Source: Streptomyces sp. SCSIO 30461 (GTDB taxonomy: Bacteria > Actinomycetota > Actinomycetes > Streptomycetales > Streptomycetaceae). Taken from it: DNA of 64,000 nucleotides. A program made the translations under genes and the position numbers. The stretch lies in NCBI RefSeq assembly GCF_037023745.1, contig NZ_CP146101.1, positions 5,200,001 to 5,264,000 on the forward strand. Direction: 5' to 3'. The notes beneath the pieces were generated by a model, which had not been told where the DNA came from, did not search any database, and saw only the letters and a program-made list of their open reading frames with translations. Positions 8,697-17,237 of this stretch are shown piece after piece; position 1 is the first letter of the stretch; each line of letters starts with the position of its first letter.

Positions 8697-9659
8697 TCAG
8701 GTGATGTCGTCGTATCCGTTGACCCGGGGTGCCCTGCCTCCATCGGCCCCACCACCGGCCTGCTCCGGAAGCGCCCGGGAGGATGGCACGGCCTCCACGG
8801 AGCCGATGGCCTCCGGGGTGAGGTCCAGCTCGGATGCCTCGTCGTCACTCAGCTCGGCGTCGGGGTTCGCGCGTCGGCGGCGGGCGTCGTTGAGGAACGA
8901 GAAACCGACGGCCAGGAAGTACAGCACGGCCAGCGGACCGGCCAGCAGCAGCATCGAGATCGGTTCACCGCCCGGCGTGGCGATCGCGGCGAAGGCGGTG
9001 AGGCCGATGATCATTCCGCGCCACCAGCCGAGCATGCGCCGGCCGCTGAGGACGTTCGTCATGTTCAGCAGGATCAGGAGCAGCGGCAGCTCGAAGGCAA
9101 GGCCGAACACCAGCACCATGCGGGTGATCAGGTCGAGGTAGTCGTCCAGCGGCAGCAGGGGCTTGGCGCCGGCCGGCGCGAAGCCGAGCAAGATCTCGGC
9201 GGTCTGCGGCAGGATCGAGTACGCCAGGTAGGCGCCGCCCAGGAAGAGGGGCACCCCGGCGACGACGAAGCTGACGGCGTAGCGCTTCTCGTGACTGTGC
9301 AGACCGGGCGCGACGAACGCCCACAGCTGGTAGAGCCAGACCGGAGTGGCGGCCAGGACGCCCGTCATCAGCGCGACCTTCAGCGCGATGGTGAACGGCG
9401 AGAGCAGGCCGTTCGTCGTCATCTCCGCGCACAGCTGGCCGTTCGCCATGCGCACCTGGCCCGCGTCGCAGCCGACCGACTCCAGGATCGGCCGCATCAG
9501 GATCTCGAAGATCTCCTTCTGGAAGAAGGCCGCGGCGATGGTGGCCACGGCGATCGCCAGAACCGACTTCAGCAGTCGGTTGCGCAGCTCACGCAGGTGC
9601 TCCCCGAGCGGCATACGCCCCTCGGTGTCCTTCTCCTGCTTGCGGGCAGACTTGAGCAA
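8697..9659 (-). CDS. tatC: Twin-arginine translocase subunit TatC
   Basis: The 320-residue integral membrane protein has six predicted helices and the cytoplasmic N-terminal LGEHLRELRNRLLKS that binds twin-arginine signal peptides. FVVAGVPLFLGGAYLAYSIL and the FGLAFELPLLLILL helix carrying the conserved Glu are visible. It forms the receptor core of the Tat exporter with TatA (9742-10026). The start is a TTG (MLKSARKQEKD) behind GAGGAAG; an internal ATG at 9614 would remove the first 15 residues. The C-terminal 60 residues are acidic and low in complexity, as in other streptomycete TatCs. Confidence 0.96.
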   Translation of the reverse strand: MLKSARKQEKDTEGRMPLGEHLRELRNRLLKSVLAIAVATIAAAFFQKEIFEILMRPILESVGCDAGQVRMANGQLCAEMTTNGLLSPFTIALKVALMTGVLAATPVWLYQLWAFVAPGLHSHEKRYAVSFVVAGVPLFLGGAYLAYSILPQTAEILLGFAPAGAKPLLPLDDYLDLITRMVLVFGLAFELPLLLILLNMTNVLSGRRMLGWWRGMIIGLTAFAAIATPGGEPISMLLLAGPLAVLYFLAVGFSFLNDARRRRANPDAELSDDEASELDLTPEAIGSVEAVPSSRALPEQAGGGADGGRAPRVNGYDDIT

Positions 9660-9741
9660 CCCACTTCCTCGTCTCGTGCGAAAACCGTCGGGTGATTCGG
9701 GAAGAACCCTGACAACCCCAGATCAGCCGGGGTCGGCCGGG

Positions 9742-10026
9742 TCAGCTCTGAGTCGTACGGTTCGGCTCGGAGACCGGGCGGCTGCTCGTCACATCGCCGG
9801 GAGCGGCCTGGATCGTGCGAGGCGCGTCCTGGGTCTGGGCGGTCTGATCGGTGGTGGACTTGGCCGTCTGGTCGCCGTCCTGCTTCATCGCCTTCGCCTC
9901 GCTCTTGAGGATGCGGGCCGACTTGCCGAGCGAACGCGCCATGTCGGGCAGCTTCTTGGCACCGAACAGCAGCAGGATGACCACGACGATCAGAAGGATC
10001 TCAAGGGGCTTCAGATTGCCGATCAT
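9742..10026 (-). CDS. tatA: Sec-independent protein translocase TatA
   Basis: The 94-residue protein has the TatA plan: one N-terminal membrane helix (LEILLIVVVILLLFGAKKLPD, with the FGxKKLP hinge), an amphipathic helix (MARSLGKSARILKSEAKAM), and a disordered Thr/Gln-rich tail. It oligomerises to form the Tat pore for folded proteins. It is transcribed just ahead of tatC with an 82-base gap. The ATG at 10024-10026 is preceded by AGAAGG, an adequate ribosome binding site. Confidence 0.96.
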   Translation of the reverse strand: MIGNLKPLEILLIVVVILLLFGAKKLPDMARSLGKSARILKSEAKAMKQDGDQTAKSTTDQTAQTQDAPRTIQAAPGDVTSSRPVSEPNRTTQS

Positions 10027-10247
10027 GTCTGACTTCCTTCTCGCTGAGGCGGCTGGGGGGCGGGGCTGCCCACGATCGGACAGGCATCCGATCAGCACGA
10101 TGCATGCGATCGTAACCCGCCGAAGTAAACGCAGAGCAATGGCTGCGCATACTCGAAGTACGACCCGCACTGACCGTCCGGCCCGCTTTTGGAAGCGTAC
10201 CTCGCGGGCAGTTCGACCGGATATGGGGGCCGAGTGAGGTCGGTAAC

Positions 10248-10316
10248 CGCCAGGTGCCGCCGGCTCGCGCCAGGGCCGGGCGCGGGCTATCGCCAGGTGC
10301 CGCCGGCTCGCGCCAG
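10248..10316. repeat. 26-bp direct repeat at the end of a small gene
   Basis: Two perfect copies of a 26-bp sequence start at 10248 and 10291 (period 43). The right copy encodes the C-terminal tail (LARAGGTWR) of the 65-residue membrane protein; the left copy lies just beyond its stop codon and looks like a duplicated gene end. Confidence 0.8.
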
Positions 10317-10484
10317 CCGGGTCGCCGACCGTTCCAGGTCCTGGGCGGCGCGGTCGATCCGCTCGGTGGTGGCAGCCACCTGCCGGGCAAGGCGCTGGGC
10401 CTCGATGAAGACGCGGATGCCGAGGAGTCCGAGGACGGCGATGCCGAGGAATCCCAGAGCGATGGCGAGCATGGGCCAGAACAT
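10287..10484 (-). CDS. Small single-pass membrane protein, unknown function
   Basis: The 65-residue product begins with a membrane helix (MLAIALGFLGIAVLGLLGIRV). A heptad-like helical segment follows (LARQVAATTERIDRAAQDLERSA), suggesting a short coiled coil on the cytoplasmic side. The ATG at 10484 has AAGG upstream. It lies between the zinc-ribbon gene and tatA on the same strand, so it may belong to the pafC-to-tat transcript. I do not recognise a named family. Its size and topology resemble TatA/B-like accessory proteins, but the hinge motif is absent. Confidence 0.65.
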   Translation of the reverse strand: MFWPMLAIALGFLGIAVLGLLGIRVFIEAQRLARQVAATTERIDRAAQDLERSATRLARAGGTWR

Positions 10485-10513
10485 ACGGCGGAACCTTCGG
10501 GGCGACGGGAAGA

Positions 10514-10774
10514 TCAGACGGTGGAGTGGAGACGCAGCGTACGCACCCCGCCACCGGTGAGCAGCTCGACGATCCGCTCCCCCGCCGGCTTGCGCACGGC
10601 CGCCCCGCACTCGGTGCAGGTGAAGGAATAGAACGTCGTCCGTCTGCTGGCGCCGATCGCCAGCCGCAGGGCGGCGGCTGAGAGCTCCAGACGGCTGCGG
10701 CAGTCGGGGCACGCGGCCTTGAAAAGCACCGGGACCGACACCGGCACCTTGGACGCCTGGATTCCGGATAGCAC
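10514..10774 (-). CDS. Zinc-ribbon protein, unknown function
   Basis: The 86-residue protein carries two CxxC knuckles (CPDC and CTEC) about 30 residues apart, the spacing of a treble-clef or rubredoxin-like zinc ribbon, with FYSFTCTECGAAV as the second knuckle. I prefer the GTG at 10774 because GGGGAGA sits eight bases before it; the frame is open to a GTG at 10792. It is on the same strand as pafC and tatA, 29 bases before the small membrane protein gene. It could bind nucleic acid or a protein partner; nothing in the sequence decides. Confidence 0.65.
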   Translation of the reverse strand: MLSGIQASKVPVSVPVLFKAACPDCRSRLELSAAALRLAIGASRRTTFYSFTCTECGAAVRKPAGERIVELLTGGGVRTLRLHSTV

Positions 10775-10821
10775 GGACAGGTCTCCCCTCACTCCAGCAT
10801 CACTCCACTCGGTCGCGGCCG

Positions 10822-11808
10822 TCAGCCCGGGCAGCCCGGAGCGACGGGGGTGTCATAGGCGGCCAAGGCGTCGGCCGCGGCCCGCTGGGCGCTGGCGGCC
10901 AGCTCCGGCGGGGAGACGATCCTGCCGTCCCGCCCGAGGCGCAGCCCGAGCCGCCGCAGCGAAGCGGGGTCCGGGGTGCGCAGAGTGATCCGCAGACCAC
11001 CGTCGGGGAGCTCATCCGCGCTGTCGTGGGGGTAGTACTCGGCCACCCATCGACCGCCGGGGCTCACCTCGACCACGACCTCGGGGTCCTCGACCGATGG
11101 CTGCACCAGACCTTCCGAGAGGTCGCGCAGCTCGATCTCCGGTGGCGCGGAGGACTCGTCCAGCAAGCGGATCTCCGCGACCCTGTCCAGCCTGAAGGTC
11201 CGGCGTGCCTCGGAGAGGTAGCACCATGCCTCCATGTACGTGTGCCCGACGGCGAAGAGCCGGATCGGGTCCACCTCACGCTCCGTGAGCTCGTCACGCG
11301 CCGGCGAATAGTAACGCAGCCACAGCCTGCGGCGCTCGGAAATGGCCCGGTCGACGTCGGCGAAGACACCGCCCTCGGACTCGAAGATCACCGACAGCCG
11401 GGAGCTGGCGCCTGCGGCCTCCCCGGCAGCGGCCTCCAGTTTGGCGGTCGCCCTCAGCAGCGCCTCGCGGTCGCCCTCGCGCAGTCCGGGCAGGGTGGCG
11501 ACGGCGCGGGCGGCGACCAGCAGCGCGGTCGCCTCGTCCGCGGCGAGCCGCAACGGTTCGGCTGCTTCTGCCGCGAGGGCGCCCGGATTGCGCCACCAGA
11601 TCCGGTCGCCGTCCGTGTCGATGTCGAGCAGGTCGCCGCCACGGAAGCTCGTGCCGCACATGGGCAGCACATCGAGATCGGCGATCAGCTCGTCCTCGGT
11701 GATCCCGAAGGCCCGGGCGACGTCCCCAACCCGCGCTCCTGGGCGTTCCCGCAGATAGGTCACCAGCGAGAGCATCCGCCGGGTCTGGTCAATGGCGTTC
11801 GCGGCCAT
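10822..11808 (-). CDS. pafC: WYL-domain regulator PafC
   Basis: The 328-residue protein has an N-terminal winged helix-turn-helix (residues 5-60, with VGDVARAFGITEDELIADLDVL). A WYL domain follows (about 150-220, with RRRLWLRYYSPARDELTEREVDPIRLF and YMEAWCYLSEARRTFRLDRV), then a WCX extension. With PafB it forms PafBC, which in mycobacteria activates most DNA-repair genes after damage; the WYL domains are thought to sense a nucleic-acid signal. It follows pafB after 17 bases, so the two are one transcript. Confidence 0.93.
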   Translation of the reverse strand: MAANAIDQTRRMLSLVTYLRERPGARVGDVARAFGITEDELIADLDVLPMCGTSFRGGDLLDIDTDGDRIWWRNPGALAAEAAEPLRLAADEATALLVAARAVATLPGLREGDREALLRATAKLEAAAGEAAGASSRLSVIFESEGGVFADVDRAISERRRLWLRYYSPARDELTEREVDPIRLFAVGHTYMEAWCYLSEARRTFRLDRVAEIRLLDESSAPPEIELRDLSEGLVQPSVEDPEVVVEVSPGGRWVAEYYPHDSADELPDGGLRITLRTPDPASLRRLGLRLGRDGRIVSPPELAASAQRAAADALAAYDTPVAPGCPG

Positions 11809-11825
11809 AGTCGTCCGAGTCCCTT

Positions 11826-12785
11826 TCAGCCCTTGGCCACGGCACGCAGCCGGTCGACAACATCGGCCCGCAGATCCGCCGGCTCCAGCACGACGACGTC
11901 CGGGCCGAACTCCACCAGCCAGGCATCCAGGCCGTGTCCATACGGAATCTGCAACTCATCCCAGCCGTCGTCGAGTTCCCGAATCGCGGTGGCGCGGGCG
12001 CGCAGCGGATAGCCGGCGTCGGAGCGCAGCCTGATCAGCGCGGACCGGGTCGCGTTCTCCCCGGCCCAGCTCTCCACGGTCTCGCGCACCGTCACCACGT
12101 CCGGGACGGGCGCCGTGTACCTCCCGGCGCGGGAACGGACCCGGCCGGTGATCCGGGACAGCCGGAAAACCCGCTCGGCGCCGCGGTCCCGGTCCCAGCC
12201 CGCGAGATACCAGTGGCCGCGCCAGCACTCCAGCGTCCATGGCTCGACCTGGCGGGTCTCGGGGTGTGCGGCGTTGGACTTCCGGTAGTCGAAGACGACC
12301 GGACGGTGGTCCCGACACGCCAGCATCAGGGGCTCGAAGGCGGCCTCGTGGACGGGGATTCGCGGTTCGAGCGCGCTGTGCTGCGCCGCGTCATAGGCGT
12401 CCTCGGCCTCCGGCATACCCGCGGCGCGCAGCTTCTGCAGCGCCCCGCTGGCCGCTCCGGCCAGCCTCGCCTGCTGCCAGACCTTCGCGGCCAGGCCCAG
12501 AGCCGCGGCCTCCTCGGCATCGAGGGTGATGGGTGGAAGCCGGTTGGAGTCGCGACGGGCGAGATAGCCCGTCTCCCCGTCCAGGTTCTCCACCGTGGCG
12601 ATGATCAGGCCGAGTTCGCGCAGGTCGTCCTTGTCGCGCTCGAACATACGGTTGAAGGCGTCGTCGTTGCCCGCCTCGAGGTAGGCCTCGATGGAACCGC
12701 GCAGCTCACGCTTGCTGAGCGGCCTTCGTGTGCCGAGAAGGCACAGCGCCAGGTTCATCAGCCGCTCGGCCTTGGCAATGGCCAT
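11826..12785 (-). CDS. pafB: WYL-domain regulator PafB
   Basis: The 319-residue partner of PafC begins AKAERLMNLALCLLGTRRPLSKRELR (winged helix). It has the RMFERDKDDLRELG segment, a WYL core (HRPVVFDYRKSNAAHPETRQVEPWTL, WYLAGWDRDRGAERVFRLSRI), and a C-terminal WCX part. In other actinobacteria it lies beside pafA; here two FKBP genes and a terminator separate it from pafA, so it has its own promoter. Together with PafC it should activate the DNA-damage regulon independently of LexA/RecA. Confidence 0.92.
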   Translation of the reverse strand: MAIAKAERLMNLALCLLGTRRPLSKRELRGSIEAYLEAGNDDAFNRMFERDKDDLRELGLIIATVENLDGETGYLARRDSNRLPPITLDAEEAAALGLAAKVWQQARLAGAASGALQKLRAAGMPEAEDAYDAAQHSALEPRIPVHEAAFEPLMLACRDHRPVVFDYRKSNAAHPETRQVEPWTLECWRGHWYLAGWDRDRGAERVFRLSRITGRVRSRAGRYTAPVPDVVTVRETVESWAGENATRSALIRLRSDAGYPLRARATAIRELDDGWDELQIPYGHGLDAWLVEFGPDVVVLEPADLRADVVDRLRAVAKG

Positions 12786-12868
12786 CGACGCCCTACCCGC
12801 CTTCCCCGGAGGTCACACCGTTTCCTGATCGTTGAACCTACCGCTACGGGCTGTCGTGGCAAAAGCGC

Positions 12869-12896
12869 GGGCCCCCGCCTTGTCAGGCGGGGGCCC
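12869..12896 (-). terminator. Terminator after the FKBP gene
   Basis: An 11-bp perfect GC stem (GGGCCCCCGCC with GGCGGGGGCCC) with a 6-base loop lies 18 bases past the FKBP stop. It separates the isomerase genes from pafB. Confidence 0.85.
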
Positions 12897-12913
12897 ACTG
12901 TGACCGGTTGCGA

Positions 12914-13288
12914 TCAGATCGCGACCAGGTCGCAGACGAAGATCAGCGTCTCACCGGGGCCGATGAGGCCGCCCCCGGCGCCGCGATCGCCGTAGGCGAG
13001 GTGGGCGGGGATGACCAGCTGGCGGCGGCCGCCGACCTTCATGCCCTGGACACCCTGGTCCCAGCCCTTGATGACCTGGCCGACACCGAGCTGGAACCGG
13101 AGCGGAGTGCCACGGTTCCAGGACGCGTCGAACTCCTCACCGGTCGAGAAGGCCACGCCCACGTAGTGCACGGCAACCGTGTCACCGGCCTTGGCCTCGG
13201 GGCCGTCGCCCTCCCAGATTTCCTTGATCTCCAGGTCGGCCGGCGGCTCGCCGCCCGGGAAGTCGATCTCGGGCTTCTCGATGTTCAC
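12914..13288 (-). CDS. FKBP-type peptidyl-prolyl cis-trans isomerase (cytoplasmic)
   Basis: The 124-residue protein is a single FKBP domain with no signal peptide. VAVHYVGVAFSTGEEFDASW, FQLGVGQVIKGWDQGVQGMKVGGRRQLVIP and AYGDRG are the family motifs, including the active-site Trp. It catalyses rotation at Xaa-Pro bonds during protein folding. I start at the GTG at 13288 because GAGGAG lies seven bases upstream; a longer frame begins at 13327. The second FKBP gene follows the same strand just upstream, 69 bases away. Confidence 0.93.
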   Translation of the reverse strand: MNIEKPEIDFPGGEPPADLEIKEIWEGDGPEAKAGDTVAVHYVGVAFSTGEEFDASWNRGTPLRFQLGVGQVIKGWDQGVQGMKVGGRRQLVIPAHLAYGDRGAGGGLIGPGETLIFVCDLVAI

Positions 13289-13357
13289 TGCTGTGCTCCT
13301 CAAACTGATGAACTTCGCAACCGGCACAGTCTCACAGATCGGCGGACGGACCGCGCC

Positions 13358-14329
13358 TCAGACCGCGCCGACGATGTCGACCACGAAGACCAGCGTGTTC
13401 TTCGCGAGCTCGCTGGAAGGGTCGGCGCCGTAGCCGAGGGAGGGCGGAATCACCAGCAGGACCCGGTCGCCGACGTTCTTGCCGACCAGTCCCTTGTCCC
13501 AGCCCTCGATGACGGAGCCGGTACCGATCTGGAAGGCCGTCGCACCCCCGTGGTCCCAGGAGGAGTCGAACTTCTTGCCGTCCTCCCACTTGACGCCCGT
13601 GTACTGCGCGATCAGGCCCTGACCGGCCTCGACCTTGGGGCCGTTGCCCTTGATCAGGACCTGCTCCTTCAGCGTGGTGGGAGCCTTCTCGCCCTTCGGG
13701 ATCGTGATGGTGGCGGCCTTCTGCGCGGGGGCGCTCACCGTCGGCATCCCCGGGGCGGGAGCCGCCTGGGTCCCCTTGACCTCCGCCTTCGAGTCGACCT
13801 TGGCGGCACCGTCCAGGTCGACGACCCACACCAGGGTGTCCGTCGCCTTGATGCCCGACTGCGGGTTGAGGTTCTGTCCGATCAGTTCGCCCGCGGTCCC
13901 CTGGATGAGGATGCGGCTACCCGCCTTCTTCCCCTCGACCGCGTCCATGACCTTGGGGGGCAGGTTCTGGCTCTGTTCCCCCAGGCGCTCCACCGGCTGG
14001 CGGTGCGCGGTGGTCGCGCCGCCCTTCTCGGGGTACGTCCCACCGAGGTCGGCCGGGTCGTCCCACTTGCGCACGCTGTAGTCGACACGGACCCAGTCGC
14101 CCTTGGCGGCCTTGGCTCCGTTGCCCTCCGTGACGGTCTCCACGACGGTCTTGTCGGCGGGCTTCTCATCCTTGGGGACGGTGATCTGGGGCTTCTCGCC
14201 GAACTTCCCCTTGACCTCGGCCACACCTGCCACCGAGTCGTTCGATTCATTCGAACCGCACGCACTTGCGAACAGCAGGGCGGGCACGGCCAGCAGGGAG
14301 GCGATACGTCGCTTGGTGTTGTAGTTCAT
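13358..14329 (-). CDS. FKBP-type isomerase lipoprotein with two FKBP domains
   Basis: The 323-residue protein has a lipoprotein signal peptide ending LLFASAC (lipobox; Cys24), so it should be anchored outside the cell membrane. Two FKBP-like domains follow. The second (about 205-320) is complete, with LIAQYTGVKWEDGKKFDSSWDHG and IEGWDKGLVGKNVGDRVLLVIP. The first (about 60-175) is diverged and lacks the canonical Trp motif, so it may be non-catalytic. It likely assists folding of exported proteins. Pro/Ala/Lys-rich linkers separate the domains. Confidence 0.9.
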   Translation of the reverse strand: MNYNTKRRIASLLAVPALLFASACGSNESNDSVAGVAEVKGKFGEKPQITVPKDEKPADKTVVETVTEGNGAKAAKGDWVRVDYSVRKWDDPADLGGTYPEKGGATTAHRQPVERLGEQSQNLPPKVMDAVEGKKAGSRILIQGTAGELIGQNLNPQSGIKATDTLVWVVDLDGAAKVDSKAEVKGTQAAPAPGMPTVSAPAQKAATITIPKGEKAPTTLKEQVLIKGNGPKVEAGQGLIAQYTGVKWEDGKKFDSSWDHGGATAFQIGTGSVIEGWDKGLVGKNVGDRVLLVIPPSLGYGADPSSELAKNTLVFVVDIVGAV

Positions 14330-14483
14330 CAGTCCAACTGGGAGTCGAGGCCATGGGCAATGGCCGCCACTCTACGGTGTGCACTCCCCGCAGCCTTCGA
14401 AGCGCCGCCACAAGGGAATGCGCCCGGTGTCGCAGGACGCGTCACGTCCTACGGCACCGGGCGGCACCGCTGGGCCCCGACGG

Positions 14484-15845
14484 CTACATCCCGGCGATCA
14501 GCTTCTCCACCCGGTCGTCCACCGACCGGAACGGGTCCTTGCACAACACGGTCCGCTGGGCCTGGTCATTGAGCTTGAGGTGCACCCAGTCGACGGTGAA
14601 GTCGCGGCGCTGCTCCTGGGCACGGCGGATGAAGTCGCCGCGCAGCCGCGCCCTGGTGGTCTGCGGGGGCACCGACTTGCCCTCGAAGATCTTCAGATCG
14701 TTGCAGATCCTGGCCGTCTGCCCCTTCTTCTCCAGGAGGTAGTACAGGCCGCGGCGGCGGTGGATGTCGTGGTAGGCGAGGTCTATCTGGGCGACGCGCG
14801 GGTGAGACATCGTCATGTTGTGCTTGGCCCGGTACCGCTCCAGGAGCTTGTACTTGATGACCCAGTCGATCTCCGTACCGATCCGGTCCAGGTCCTCCTG
14901 CTCGATGGCGTCGAGCGTACGACCCCAGAGTTCCAGCACCTGCTCCACGGTGCCTGAACGGATCCCGCGACGGTCCACGAAGTCCACGGCCTTGTCGTAG
15001 TACTCACGCTGGATCTCCAGCGCGGAGGCCTCACGCCCGCTGGCCAGGCGCACCTTGCGGCGGCCGGTGATGTCGTGGCTGACCTCCCGGATGGCCCGGA
15101 TGGGGTTCTCCAGGGTCAGATCACGCATCACCGTGCCCGCCTCGATCATGCGCAGCACCAGGTCGGTGGCGCCGACCTTGAGCAACATGGTCGTCTCGGA
15201 CATGTTCGAGTCGCCGACGATGACATGCAGACGGCGGTAGCGCTCCGCGTCCGCGTGGGGCTCGTCGCGGGTGTTGATGATGGGTCGGGACCGGGTGGTG
15301 GCGGAGCTGACGCCCTCCCAGATGTGCTCTGCGCGCTGGCTGACGCAGTAGACGGCGCCGCGCGGGGTCTGGAGCACCTTTCCCGCGCCGCAGAGCAGCT
15401 GCCGGGTGACGAGGAACGGAATCAGGATGTCCGCGAGTCGCGAGAACTCCCCGTGCCTGGCCACCAGGTAATTCTCGTGGCACCCGTAGGAGTTTCCCGC
15501 CGAGTCGGTGTTGTTCTTGAAGAGGTAGACGTCGCCCGCGATTCCCTCCTCGTGCAGGCGGCGTTCGGCGTCGACGAGCAGGCCTTCGAGAATGCGCTCC
15601 CCTGCTTTGTCGTGCGTGACCAGCTCGGTCACATTGTCGCATTCCGGAGTGGCGTACTCCGGGTGTGATCCCACGTCGAGGTAGAGACGGGCCCCGTTGC
15701 GCAGGAAGACGTTACTGCTGCGGCCCCATGACACGACACGGCGGAAGAGGTACCGCGCCACTTCGTCAGGCGACAGTCGGCGCTGTCCCCTGAACGTGCA
15801 CGTGACGCCGTACTCGTTCTCCAGCCCGAAAATTCGGCGGTCCAT
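14484..15845 (-). CDS. pafA: Pup-protein ligase PafA
   Basis: The 453-residue enzyme starts [16 protein letters not shown], the glutamine-synthetase-like ATP/Mg site of PafA. It contains [40 protein letters not shown] and a C-terminal [21 protein letters not shown] segment. It phosphorylates the C-terminal Glu of Pup and joins it to lysines of target proteins. The other members of the pathway (pup, dop, arc, prcBA) lie 4.5-10 kb to the right. The MFS gene upstream ends only 9 bases before it, so pafA may be read from that transcript as well as its own promoter. Confidence 0.97.
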   Translation of the reverse strand: MDRRIFGLENEYGVTCTFRGQRRLSPDEVARYLFRRVVSWGRSSNVFLRNGARLYLDVGSHPEYATPECDNVTELVTHDKAGERILEGLLVDAERRLHEEGIAGDVYLFKNNTDSAGNSYGCHENYLVARHGEFSRLADILIPFLVTRQLLCGAGKVLQTPRGAVYCVSQRAEHIWEGVSSATTRSRPIINTRDEPHADAERYRRLHVIVGDSNMSETTMLLKVGATDLVLRMIEAGTVMRDLTLENPIRAIREVSHDITGRRKVRLASGREASALEIQREYYDKAVDFVDRRGIRSGTVEQVLELWGRTLDAIEQEDLDRIGTEIDWVIKYKLLERYRAKHNMTMSHPRVAQIDLAYHDIHRRRGLYYLLEKKGQTARICNDLKIFEGKSVPPQTTRARLRGDFIRRAQEQRRDFTVDWVHLKLNDQAQRTVLCKDPFRSVDDRVEKLIAGM

Positions 15846-15854
15846 GACTGAACA

Positions 15855-17126
15855 TTACGCCTGATGCCCTGTGCTGAAACCGGGTTCGACAGCACGGCTC
15901 CGATCAATTTCATCCCCTGACGCGATGTGCTCGCTCCGGCCGGGAACTGCGAGGACCCGTCCGGTTGCCAGCAGAACGAGCAGCGCGGCGATTCCGCCGA
16001 CCCCCGCCACCGCGAAGCCCGCCACCGTCCCGCCCAGTTCCACGGCGGGACCCGCGGCCGCGGTGCCCACCGCGGTACCGACGCCGAACGTGGTCACCAG
16101 CCAGGAGAACGCCTCGGTGACGGTGCCCCGGGGAGCGTGCCGGTCGACGACGATGAAGGCGCAGGCGATCGCGGGGGCCAGGAACACCCCGGCGACCGCG
16201 CCGAGGGCGGTCATGGGCAGCACACCGGGGGTGAGCATCAGCGGCAGATACCCGAGCGCGAGCAGGGCCACGATGATCCGCAGCCGCCGCTCGGGGGCAC
16301 CGGCCCACTGGCGGGCCCCGTACGCGAGCCCGCCGAGCAGCGCTCCGAGGCCGAGGGCGGCCATCAGCCAGCCGTACACGGTGTCGCCACCGTGGTCGTC
16401 GGCGTACGAGAGACCGGCGACCGTGATGGAGCCCAGGGCCAGGCCGACGAAGAAGAACGAGCCGAGCAGCGCCAGCAGACCGGCCGAGCGCAGTGCCCCC
16501 AGCCAGTGGGCCTCACGGGGCGCGGAGCGCCAGTTCCTGGACGGTGCGGACACGATGACCGAGATCGTGCCCACGAGCCCCAGGGCGTTGATGACGAGAA
16601 GCCCGGCGGCCGGGGAGAACAGCGACACCAGCAGGGTCACCAGCAACGGACCGACGGTGAACATGATTTCCTGGGCTATCGCGTCCATCGCGTAGGCCTG
16701 GTGCACCCGCTCCTCGCGATGGCCCAGGACGCCCGGCCACAGCGCCCTCAGCCCCCCTTCGAGTGGCGGCGTGAACACTCCGGCGACGGTCACCGCCGCG
16801 TACGCCAGCGGCAGCGAGCCGAGGCCGACTGCGGCGAGGAGCAGCATGCCCAGCGCCGAGACGACGGCGGAGGGCAGCTGGACACGGGGCTGACCGTGCA
16901 GATCCACCAGCCGCCCGAGGAGCGGCTGTCCCACGGCGGTGGCGAGGCCGTAGACGGCGGCGAGAGCCCCCGCGAGGGCGTAGCTGCCGCCCTCGGCGCG
17001 GATGAACAGCACGATCGCCACATGCGCGGTGGCGTTCGGCAGGCGGCCCACCAGGGTGCCCGCGAGGAGGCGTGCCGCATGCGGCACCTTGAGGATCTCT
17101 GCGTACCCGGACACTCCCGCGGCCAT
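15855..17126 (-). CDS. MFS transporter
   Basis: The 423-residue protein shows about 12 hydrophobic segments with the central hydrophilic loop after helix 6 (around APSRNWRSAPREAHW), the major facilitator plan. RLPNATAHVAIVLFIRAEGG is in helix 1, and the loop 2-3 signature is partly kept in GRLVDLHGQPRVQL. It probably exports a drug or metabolite; substrate unknown. It is divergent from the LacI-type gene, with a shared inverted repeat between them, so it is likely controlled by that repressor. It runs almost directly into pafA. Confidence 0.85.
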   Translation of the reverse strand: MAAGVSGYAEILKVPHAARLLAGTLVGRLPNATAHVAIVLFIRAEGGSYALAGALAAVYGLATAVGQPLLGRLVDLHGQPRVQLPSAVVSALGMLLLAAVGLGSLPLAYAAVTVAGVFTPPLEGGLRALWPGVLGHREERVHQAYAMDAIAQEIMFTVGPLLVTLLVSLFSPAAGLLVINALGLVGTISVIVSAPSRNWRSAPREAHWLGALRSAGLLALLGSFFFVGLALGSITVAGLSYADDHGGDTVYGWLMAALGLGALLGGLAYGARQWAGAPERRLRIIVALLALGYLPLMLTPGVLPMTALGAVAGVFLAPAIACAFIVVDRHAPRGTVTEAFSWLVTTFGVGTAVGTAAAGPAVELGGTVAGFAVAGVGGIAALLVLLATGRVLAVPGRSEHIASGDEIDRSRAVEPGFSTGHQA

Positions 17127-17152
17127 GTCCCGCCTTTTCGTTCAGGGAGTTT

Positions 17153-17181
17153 TACGTATAACTCGCGCTCCGTCATACGTA
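17153..17181. promoter_or_regulatory. Inverted repeat operator candidate between MFS and lacI-type genes
   Basis: TACGTAT at 17153 and ATACGTA at 17175 form a 7-bp inverted repeat with centres 22 bases apart. It lies in the short divergent promoter region, where a repressor could block both promoters. Confidence 0.5.
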
Positions 17182-17237
17182 CCATGAGCCCAGGCCACGA
17201 GTCCACCCGTGGCACACGGCACGAGGCGGAGGCGAGT

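Noticed and set aside
10411..10712. Extended start for the small membrane protein
   Set aside because: Extension would run through the zinc-ribbon gene in another frame; the ATG at 10484 gives a clean N-terminal membrane helix.
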